Of a stretch of 64,000 nucleotides of DNA, positions 29,001 through 41,000 are shown one piece after another. Each line of letters opens with the position of its first letter. Within the stretch, counting starts at the first letter, position 1. Source of the DNA: Rugalucina vietnamica (taxonomy: Eukaryota; Mollusca; Bivalvia; Lucinida; Lucinidae); NCBI GenBank assembly GCA_964017185.1, contig OZ024879.1, positions 24,865,456 to 24,929,455 of the forward strand, in the 5' to 3' direction. Position numbers and translations under genes: made by a program. The notes below the pieces were generated by a model. It did not search any database. It was not told the origin of the DNA and saw only the letters and a program-made list of their open reading frames with translations.

Positions 29001-32000
29001 CAAGGGAGGTCAGTAGTAAAGAAGATTAAATCATGAGCATGTAGCCTAAAGTCCAATTCGCGTGCGCCAAAAATACACACATGTAAATATACTCCAGTGT
29101 GCAAATTTTACTCGGGGTAAGTAAATGGCGCATGCGAACGCAAATACACACTGGAGTATATTTACATATGGGTAAATTTACTCCTGGGTCTGACCAGATG
29201 CAAATTTTATTTTTACAAATACACACGTGTAAATTTACTATTATGTGCCATGCGAACGCAAAGTAAAATTTACCCATGAGTATTTTTATTTCAAGTCAAT
29301 ATTCTGCTTTTAGATAATGAATTTTCACATTTTTTGTTCCTAACTGATTATATGACAGTTGCTGAAACTGTGGACATTGTTGCTAAATAAAAGTTTATTG
29401 CCATTCATAACATTTTAGATCATATGGGGTGCAAACAGCCACACTATTTCTTCATCATTCTTGGTTAGGATTCTTGGGGAATTTTAACAGTAATTCCTTG
29501 TAAAAGGATGAAAAAAGGGAACTGTATAACTGCTAAGGTTATGCCTGACCATTACATGATTCCCCACTGCTGCCAAAGTCGACATGAACACCTTGAAGCA
29601 GCCTCTTCTTGTTTTGCAAATACAGAAAACTTAAATGAACAGGTTTTAATCCAGAAATGATAAATTTACCTACAAAAATACTCCTTGCGATAAAACCCAT
29701 GCGAACGCAATTTAAATTTACTCTCAGGTTGATTTGCACACCGGAGTATAAATACACACCGGAGTATATTTACATGTGTGTATTTTTTGCGCATGCGAAT
29801 TGGACTTTAGTGATCTACAACTGACCAACAAACAGTGATTTATTACTGAACAAATCACACACCAGAGTTAATCTAGGCCTCTAAAAGCTTGGAATAAGTT
29901 ATAGATAATCAACTAATTTTTTCTTCAAGTGCTGTGTTTTGGAAATTAATTCATAGTTCAATGACCTTTCATCAGGACCTTTTTACGAGCCGAAGGCGAG
30001 TAAAAGGGTCCTGATGAAAGATCACTCAAACTATGAATTAATTTCCAAAACACAGCACTTGAAGAAAAAATCAGTTGATTATCTGTTTTATCCTATAGAC
30101 TGTAATATCCAGACCAGCTTGTTACAACTGAGCAGGTGATCAGTGTCTTTGTCTTACTGTAACTGTACAAAAAGTAATGTTCATTAAGATAAGTTTTGTT
30201 GTGACACAGCTTTGTACTCTTGTGACACTGTGACACTTCCTGTATTGGCCAATGGCCATGAAAAAGGTACCTCTGTAAATTTATATGTGATCAGCATGGC
30301 AAATTAACTAGCATTAACATGACCTTTTAGTATAAAGTAAAGATTGAGATCAGCTGTTTGACAACATAGCAGTTTATCTGTCTCCATTTTCATAGTATGG
30401 AAAGTACAGTCGCTATAGATAGAATTTGTTGTGCCATGGCACATGTGTACTAAAGACCTGAAAGTTATACCATAAGACCTGAAGGTTATACCATATGATA
30501 TAATTTTCGTTATCTGATTTAATCATAGTTTTGTCTCCATAGGCTCTGTACTTTGCCTATAGGATAATTCAGGTTTTCCCCATTGCACTGTAGAAATCCT
30601 GCCAATTTGACTGTATTTCAGGTATTTGAACACATTTGTTATGCTTGTTACATACTGTAATGATTTGAGCCGTTTAACGTCAAGACTACAATGCTTGTTG
30701 GGATAGTAGAAGTCACAAAAAATCAAAATGGCGTCTAAAGGGCATAAAGTAACACGGCCAATCTGCGTCACTTAATATATTATTGCACTGGACCATAGGT
30801 TGTGTTAGAATTAAGTCTTAATGACATGAGTTTATACTTAAAGTGTGCTTAAATCTGAAATTTATTATAGGTCAAGATTTAACTACATGCATTACATTTG
30901 GCTCCATTTATGCTAGTCTTTATTGACTCTTGTTAATATTTACCAAATAACAGTTATTTTGGCTCTATATTGCCAGATCTACAGGGTCACTGACGAGGCT
31001 TAAGTAGATGAAACCGTGGATTGGCCCATCTCCCTATTAAAATGTTCACTGCTTTTAAAGGATCTGAATGTAAATTTTATTGTTCAAGACTTTGAGTATT
31101 TTGGTAAAGAAAGATTTTTCATTGGGTGTTTGATTATTTCCCAGCAACAACTGAAGTTGAAGCCTGGTCAGAATGAAGTGACGTACTCTGTGACGACACA
31201 GTTCCAAGGAACTAAGAGATGTACCTCACATATATACCTCTGGAAATACAATGATAAAATCATCGTGTCAGACATTGATGGGACTATTACAAAGTAAGTA
31301 CATACCAATATAGCCCACTGCACTCATGATTGGGCCCAACATTGCCAAGTTAACACTGATATATTTGTTGTATTTTGCTTATCTATTTTACTTTTGTTAT
31401 AACACAGATTGAATAGCTAACATGAAAATTGTCTCAGACTCCAGCAATTCTGTAATGGAGACATGATGATGAAGTTTCTTTTTCTTGATACCGAGAGTCT
31501 TTAAAAAAATACTTATATTTACATTTACGATGCACTTTCAACTTATAGCGTAAAGGGACCAGTGATTGATCAAAAATAGCCATGTTTGATAAATTTGCGG
31601 ATCAGACATGCATTGGAGAATGCACGTGTACATACCATATCCAAGCTTGAACCTTCGCCATGTTTTTCAATATGTCAATTTTTGACGTCATCACGTCACA
31701 TTCTCGGTGACGTCATTTTAACACATCCAACATCATACAGCGTGAATCAGGGACAGGTGGACCAGTGATCGATCACCTTATTTTTCTCTCCAAAACCGCG
31801 GCTAACTTTAGAGGTATGTACATGTTTAGAAAAAATAATTATTGTTGACCTCTAGCCACGAAACACAGTTTGGAAATTTTCAATGACTTAAAAGAAATAA
31901 AGCAGCGAAATGAGGTGGTCGAAAAGCATTAACGCCCATAGAAAAGGAAAACAATGGAAAACTGTTGAAAAAATGGCTCGAAAATCACAGAAATCGTCCA

Positions 32001-35000
32001 TTAATCGCAGCGTTATCCCATACAATTTGAAATGTGGATCAGATTTGTTTAGTATGCAGTAAAGTTAAAAAATTTAGCCAGTCGGAATGAATGCAGGTTG
32101 TTTCATCTTGGAGAATTTATTGAAGAACACCGCTTTTAAGCAGTTCAACTAAGACCCCCTCTTCGTAAAGTGCCAGAGAATGCAAGATAGAAAAGCTTTC
32201 CAAATAAATTTAAATTAGTGTTTGTAAGGTAATATAATGCGCTTTAAGTTGAGACTAGCATAAGATTTACTTCAGGTATCATTTGAGAATCAATAGCCGA
32301 TAACCACTAGTTGATCGATCACTGGTCCCTGATCGATCACTGGTCGCCTTACGCTAGTCACTTTTACATTGCCTTAAATGAAAGTGCATGATACTATTCT
32401 TCTTTTCCCACTGTGATCTAGGCCACCCCATTGGGCAGAACAATGTCAATCACAACCATTATTAATTCATGTTGGTGTGATATTGGTTGTGTATTACAAT
32501 GATGTTAAACATGAAAATTTGACATTTTAAATGTTCATACAATCCTGTAAAATTGTATTTAAATATCTAGAAAATTAGGGATGGTATGTGGAACTTATTC
32601 TTGTTAGATAACATGTAAATATCATAACAGAAGTTCAGATTGGAACTTTCACTGGTTGATGAAAAACATTACCAGTTTTAATGTCTCCAAAAGGCTAACT
32701 ACCTACGCACACTGGTAAATGTAAAAGTACTGGAGCTGGTTGCAACGAACTGGTGCAGTCTAAATTACGCACTGGAGTAAGATTAAAATGGCGGAAAAGG
32801 TAAATAAATCTTATACCTCTTTTCATTACCATTCCCTTATAACCGTGTGTGTACTTTATTTGTCATGTCACCTAGTGCAGAGAAGGGCGGAAGCCTTGCA
32901 GTTTATGATTTTATCACGCAATATGCGATTTATTTCATGGGTTTGGAGCCAAATCCGATACAGTTCTACCAGCATGACCGGCGACATGTGTTTTCGTGCC
33001 AAAATTTAAGGGAAAATACATGTTTGGGAATAATTTTTGTTATATTATATCATATATTTATGAATAAACATTCAAGAAACACGATTTCCGATCGCCAGTT
33101 TTTTTCTTGGTATCGAAGCAAATGTTTTATTTAGGATTTTCTATTACAACGCTCTGGGTGCATTTTTTGAATCACTGGTACAACACACCGGTGGTTGCAC
33201 AAACTTGCTTCAGGGTTGCTGATTTAACAAGCAAAGCATCTGGCTCGCCCAGTCATTACGCAATCATATATGCAAAGATTTACAAGACTGTTAAAATGAA
33301 AGTTGTTAGACGAAAATTTGATTTTTGTTCTATTTTTGCTAAAAACATAGATGGTGGTTATACGTTAGAGCTGATTTTTAGAGTACACAGACTCTGTGTG
33401 TCGAGCAACAATAAGAAAAAAAGTTGACACATGTACCACCCGTTTTGCTATATAACGTAGGGTCTAAGGTTCATGAACATAATGCTATGAGGCATTTTCT
33501 TGCATTACTTTTCACGTTGTCAGACCTAGATCCCGCTTATCATCTCATCATCTCGTGCATCCGATCAACCAGAAAAGAAAGATACGAGTACGTACAAATG
33601 CATATTGTCCTATTTTTTAAAATGGGTCCATCTAAGTTCTTAATGAGTTTATTTAGCTGGATATGGCGAAGACTGTGCCTGGCTATATTAATTCTTACAA
33701 GCTACAACTAGCTCTTTCTTTTGGGGAATTTGGTTGGTCTGCAGATGCTCCGATTGCTTTACTTTTATTTATACGTACAGATTCTTCAAGATGAGAAAAG
33801 TACTATAAGCCAATTTAAGTACTAAAGCCGGTCGAACAGATGCACATGTAGCTCCGTAGTTGTTTCGTTGCATCTCATGGAAGTGATACGAAGTACCGAA
33901 GTGTAACAGAATAATACAACTGTAAAACTATATGTATGCTTTTATTTTGCAAAAAGTATTTTATTTTTTTATGTGTCTTGTTTGTACAAAAATAATGAAG
34001 ACACAAAAATAATGGCATCATATTTTTCAGGCATGCAGCTATCAAACTGAATTCGCACATTTAAAAAATAAATTGACTATACACTTTAACATTCATAAAG
34101 CGTTAAATCTGCTACAGCCATGTTATTCTTTTCTGATTGATCGAGTGCATAGGTTAATGAGGTGATGAACAGGGATCTAGCTTTGAAAACATGGAAAATA
34201 AAGCAAGAAAATGCCAAATAAAATTTTGCCCATGAACCTTAGACTCCACGTTATATAGTAAAACGGATTGTGTATGGGTAGACAATTTTTTCATATATTT
34301 TCTCGACACATAGATTTTGTGTACTCTAAGAATCGCCTCTAACGTGTAACCACAATCTAATGGTTTTAACAAAAATATAACAACACAGTTGTGGTCAATG
34401 CCATCGGCTGCCTAAAAAGCCGATGTTACGGCTTTTTATGGTTGAACACTGTAAAATAATAATATCTCTGTTTTTCTGTTGAGTTGGATGCTTTGCCTAT
34501 GTGAAATCAACAACCCTGAAGCAAGTTTGTGCAACCACCAGTGCGTTGTACCAGTGATTCAAAAAATGCCCCCAGTGCGTTGTAATAGAAAATCATCGAT
34601 AAAACATTTGCTTCGATACCAAGAAAGAAATTGGCGATAGGAAATCGTGTTTCTTGACTGTTTATTCATAAATATATGATAATATAACAAAAACTATGCT
34701 CAAACATGCATTTTCCCCTTAATTTTGGCTCGAAAACACATGCCATCGGTCATGATGGTAGAACTGTATCGGATTTGGCTCCAAATCCATGAAATAAATC
34801 GCATATTGCGTGATAAAATCATAAACGGCAAGGCTTCCGCCCTTATATTCTGACTGTTGAAGAGAGCAGTCATGCTTTTATGTGCTCTGATGTTTTTCTT
34901 AAATTGTATATGATTAATGGATTAATATGTGATGAATTTTATATCATAGTGTAGATCTTTTCTTCAGAAGTGTAGATCTGGAATAATAATTGTGAAATTT

Positions 35001-38000
35001 TATTCAAAAAAGGAGTTTTAAGTGCAAAATATATTCAAATTTAAGGAATTGTTTGTTCTCAATCACATGATCTGGAGCTTCTCAAATCTTGGATTAATTA
35101 AGTCACAGCTGGACCACCTGAAGGGACAAAGAGATAACTGCTGTTTAATAAATAATATTCCAAGTTGTGAGGTTGGATTATATCATCCATTACCATATTG
35201 TGTTATCAAACTCCTAATTTATTCAAAGAACTCATTATGGCAATCCACATGTGCTAATTTCCTTGGTCAGTCCTGAGGAAGTTATAATTAATTAGCACTT
35301 ACATCAAGGGAACAGACAAAACTTTGAGAGAATTAAAACAACAAATAAACTTAATGAATCAAAAATATTGAAAGAAGAGAAAAAACAACAACTGTACAAA
35401 AAACAAATCAGCAATCAGTTAAAATGGCAGCTGAAACAAATTCAATCAACTTACATGTATCAGAAAATATGACATCAAATGAAAGTGAACTTGCAGAAAA
35501 GTCATTATCACTTCTGCCCAAGGAGCAATTCAAAATAAAACAAAAGAATGATGAAGTCCTCACTGTAGAAGAAAGCTCATTTGAATTCTCAGGATACTCT
35601 TCTGTCACCCCTTCTGGAGGTGAATACAGTTCTGAAATTGATGACCCATTCAATGATATATTCTATCGTGTCATACCATCTGGTAGTGCAACACATATAC
35701 ACTTTTTTAGTCCACAAACGTTTGACAAAGTTCTCTCAGCATTGGAGAAGGAGTTTCGCACTCCTGGTGAAGATATCAAGAAATTTCTGCTTAAGACTCA
35801 CGTTGATGGCCTAAGATGCCATATTAATGTTGACAGAAATGATCTGACAATTACCGCCACAGGACCTAGTCATGTCTCTTGGAAAGAAAAAGTTTTCAGA
35901 AAGATGACACGAAACATGGTTAAGAACCTTATGGACAAGTCAAATGAGAATCAGATCACACCCACAGCTAATGCTAGCACACAAAATACTAGTGAAATAG
36001 ACTCGTCAAGCTCAACTCGCCAGGAATATAGTTCTCTCTCACTTGAAAGTCTAGAAACAAATAAGTCAAGAACTCTAGACTCATCACCTCAACACAGCAT
36101 TACAGCTCTAATGGATAAGATCCATTCACTACAAGGGGAAATAAATATGCTAAGAACAGTGGTGAATAAACTTGTTACTCAAGTCAGTGAATCACGACCT
36201 ACATCAGACAGTGTCATTATTACGAGCCAGACTGATCAGAATGCCAGTGCTGCGAAAAATGGAAATGTGAATTCTGACATGAATGACACAACTCATGAAG
36301 ACATAGTCCAAACAGGAGTGAATCTTCAACAAACATACACTGTTACTGATAATGTGAGACTAACATCAACGCCAATTCTACCAAGACCAACATGGACACA
36401 TGTTGTAGGATCACGTCAACCAAAACAATCTGAGCCCAACCCTAAACCCAGCAAGACCTCATACCCAAAGGCTACAGCTAAGAAGATTCTTCTCATGGGA
36501 GACTCTATTATAACAGGTGTTAACATAAAAGGCCTGAAAGACAAGGTTTACAAACACGGCATCTCTGGCGCTACTGTTGACACTCTGCTTCAGGAAATAG
36601 AAGTGTATGACCTACAGAACTTCTCCCATATCATTCTTTATTTTGGGGGAAATAATGCCTCAAATGGGACTGATAGTGAGTACTTCGAGGAAAAGTATGA
36701 TCAGCTGATCTGCTACATAAAGGAAAGGAATAGAGATTGCAAAATTATGTTGGTGAACTCTTGCCCACGTGGTGATGTTGATGTTAACCATGTAAATGAG
36801 ATTATATCAGGGCTTGCGGAACAACATGACATTGTGTTGATAGATGCCTATAAGGCGTTCTTCAACAAGAAGCAAACACTCTCAGTAAACTACTACGCTC
36901 AGGACAGAATCCACTTGTCTAATTCTGGTGTTAAACATCTAGTTGGCACCATAAATAACCATCTGGATATTGTGGATAATTTCACAGATTTGGTGTTCAG
37001 TGGTAGGAAGCGAACGCCCAGGCAATCTCAGCGCAGAAGCAACAGACCCACCCCAGTGCATCGAGGAAATGGAATGAAGCTATCACCATGTACAAAATGT
37101 GGTGAAGATAATCATAGGACCAGTGACTGCAAACATGTGGCCCCACTACGATGTCATAATTGTGGGTATTATGGACACAAGTCACGGAAATGTCACCCAC
37201 AATAGGGACAAGGCGAAGATGCCAATTCATTCTTTCATGTGAATAAATTTACTGTTCTGAATGATTTATGTGCAGAGTGTAATCTGTCTGCATGTTGCTG
37301 CATTGGCATACAATCTACATGTCTTTTAAGTGACTATTGTGACCTCAGTAATTGTGATATTTCTAATATCAGTGAAAAGACATCAATGTTTTTACAGACA
37401 ATCTGTGAAGAAGAAATTATTCATAATGATGACTCTACATCACATATAAGTGATGGATCTTGTTTTAATATCTCAAAATGCTTAAATGATGCTATTATTT
37501 GTGATGATACCATGAGGCCCTCTTCTATAGTCAGTGTGCATGCTAGTTTAAATGTAAATTCACATGTTTCGTCTGTAGAGACTGGTCCCACCATGTCAGA
37601 ATATAACCAGGTAAGCATTTCTTTACATGATCAAACAAGTCAGAACCAGATTATGCAACAAATACAAAATGATACTACTCCCAATCATACAGGAGGGACC
37701 AATCAGGTTGATCTTGGCTTTAAATGCAAAGGTTTTAGAATAGGGCACATTAATGTACAAGGTTTGTGTAATAAAATTGACCAAATAAAACTCATATTAA
37801 ATTCTGATGTAAATCAAATCCAAATTCTAGGTATCAGTGAAACAAAACTTAAGGACATTCATGTTGATTCATTTTTTGAAGTAGATGGCTATCAAAAACC
37901 TTTTCGCAGGGACCGTATACAAAATGGTGGCGGTGGCCTATTGGTTTATGTAAAAAATGAGGTCAGCTGTAAAAGAAGATCTGACCTTGAAAATGAGCAA

Positions 38001-41000
38001 CTAGAGTGTATTTGGCTTGAGGTCAAGCCAAAGAAAAGCAAATCATTTTTGGTAGGTCAAGTTTATAGGCCTCCTAATTCTAGTATTGCCTGGAATGAAA
38101 CATTTGAGGACTGTCTTGAAAATGCTTTGAAAGAAGAAAAAGAAATGTACATACTTGGAGACATGAACAGAAATCTATTAAATGAACAAATAAAGAGAGC
38201 ATGGACCAAATACATGGAGCCATTTGGTTTGACACAACTTGTGTCTGAGGCTACTAGAGTAACCCATGACTCCTCGACTTTAATCGATCATGTCTATTCA
38301 AACTGCCCAGAAAATGTTACTTCTGTAAATGTTCCGAAAATTGGACTGAGTGATCATTTTCCTGTGTTTTTTACAAGAAAAATGCATGTCCAACCAGTCA
38401 AAAGAACACACTATTCTATAACTTACAGGTCCTTCAAAAACTTTGATGAGAATAAATTTCGTGCTGACCTACAGGCTGTTCCATGGAATCTTATTCACTT
38501 ATTTGATGATGCTGATGATGCTTTAGAGGCATGGAATGATCTGTTTTTAGAAGTTGTTGACAAAAACATACCTGTAAAGCAACACAGAGTGAAAAATATT
38601 AATCAGCCACAATGGCTTACACCAGACATATTAGATGCTATGAAGTGTAGGGACAGGCACAAATCACTAGGCAATAATGAAGAGTACAAATATTGGCGGA
38701 ACAAGGTATTAAGTTTTATCAAAAGGGCAAAGCGAGAAAAATATGAAGCATATATTGAAAATAATAAAGGCAAACCAGGAAATATTTATAAGTTATTTCA
38801 AGAAGTATGTGCGGGAAAAGGTACCCAAAAACAAAACAATATATCAGCCATAAAAACCAAGGATGATTTATCTTCTGAAGACCCAACTGAAATGGCAAAC
38901 ACATTTAACGACTTTTTTGTGAATGTAGCAAGTAAGATCAAAGAACCTGTAATTCATAATAATCATGATCAGTTAAAAGAATTTTGTAAAAACAAGATAC
39001 CTGAAGGTACTAAATTCGAAATCCCAAGCATTGAAGTATCGAATGTTAGTAAATATCTATCAAACATTAATGTGACCAAAGCGACAGGAACAGATAATAT
39101 TGGACCCCAGTTACTTAAGATTGCGGCACCATATATTGTCTCTGAAATTACATATATTTGCAACAAAAGTATCAATACTAGTTCTTTCCCATGTAAGTGG
39201 AAGGAGGCTAAAGTTTCACCTCTTCACAAACAGGGCCCACACGATGATGTCAATAATTATCGACCAATATCAATTTTACCTGTTTTGTCAAAGATTCTCG
39301 AAAGGCATGTGTCAGACCATCTTCTAAGTTATCTAAATCACAATGATCTCCTTCACAAAACACAGTCAGGATTTCGATCTCAGCATTCTTGTGAAACAGC
39401 TCTCACTCACATGATCGATTCCTGGTTAGAAGCAGTAGACAATAGACAAATGGTAGGATTAGTCCTTGTGGATTTTAAAAAAGCATTTGACCTGGTAGAT
39501 CACAAGATACTATTACGTAAGATGGAGATGTATGGTATAAAAAATGAAGCACTACAATGGTTCACCTCATATTTGACTGAAAGACGGCAACAAGTAAAAG
39601 TAAATAATAGCAATTCTTCTTTTAAGCCTGTAACATGTGGCGTGCCCCAAGGCTCTATCTTAGGGCCCCTTTTATTTCTTATATTTATAAATGACCTACC
39701 TTTATGTATAAACAATGTATTTATTGATTTATATGCAGATGATACAACTTTATATTTTATACATACTTCTCAAGAAATAATTGAGCAAAATTTACAGGCT
39801 GCATTAAATGAATTACAACTTTGGTGTAAAAATAATGGAATGATCCTTAATTCTGCAAAGACCAAGGTGATGTTTATAACAACTAATCAAAAACGACAAA
39901 GGCTGAATAATGATAAACTTAAACTTTTTTACAATAATGAGGAATTGCAAGCAATCAATAATGACAAGATTCTAGGGGTTTTTGTAGATAACAACTTAAC
40001 ATGGTCTGGACATGTGAAGCATGTCACAAAGAAAATTACATCAAATATTTGGCTTCTTTCAAAAATTAAAGCATTTCTGTCAAAAGAACACCGTGTACAA
40101 TTTTACAAATCCTACATCCAACCACATATTGACTTCTGTAATATAGTGTGGGGTAGTACTTCAGAAGCTAACAAAATGATGATCTACCGATTGCAGAAAC
40201 GTGCATGCCGTGTAATTTTAGACTACAATGTTGATGACTCCACGGAAGCTATGAAATCTCTAAATATTCATTCTATTTCTAAGGAAAGCTAAATTCATGT
40301 TTAAAGTTTTCCACGAAAAGGCACCTGTATATATTACAGAAAATTTTAAGCTGCGCAGCAATGTGAACACTTCAGTAGTTTTAAGGTCAGCCACAGCACA
40401 ATGTTATGTTCCCCCAAAGCCTAGTACTGAAGCCTTCAAGCAGAGTATGCGCTATTCTGGATGCATGATATGGAACTGCCTGCCAGAAACAATCAAGAAG
40501 GCAGATACTTTGGGGTCTTTTCACAACCGATGTGTAAAATGGTTACTTGAAGGGTAGTTACTATCTAAAGCTTAATGTCATGGAAGATAATCGCTCAGTC
40601 CTATAGTATTGTTCGTATTGCAATTTTTTTTTTACTTTCCATTTTTTATATTATTTATTGGTATTCTGTACCAATTTTCTTGTTTCATGTTTTCATAATT
40701 GTGTAGTATTGTATTTTATATATATGTTTGTAAACTGTTTCATTCTTATTCTACATAGCTTGTTCAAATTTATATGTGCACTAAGTCATGCATGAAATTT
40801 AATATGTATCATTATTGATATTTATTAATGGTGCCTCTATTCAATTCCTTTATGAGTACCTTCTCATTTCGTTTTGGTTAAGGTGCAATGGATATATAAA
40901 TGGATATAATGTTGTGTTAGTACAGTAATGCATATTACTACTGTTTATCATGCACTGGCGGATGCAAGAAAGCCTCTTTCAATTTACTGCCTTGCTGTAT

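Noticed and set aside
31016-31144. Upstream extension of the open frame before lipin exon j
   Set aside because: The frame continues into the intron by chance; the pyrimidine-rich TTTCCCAG acceptor, phase and family alignment place the exon start at 31145.
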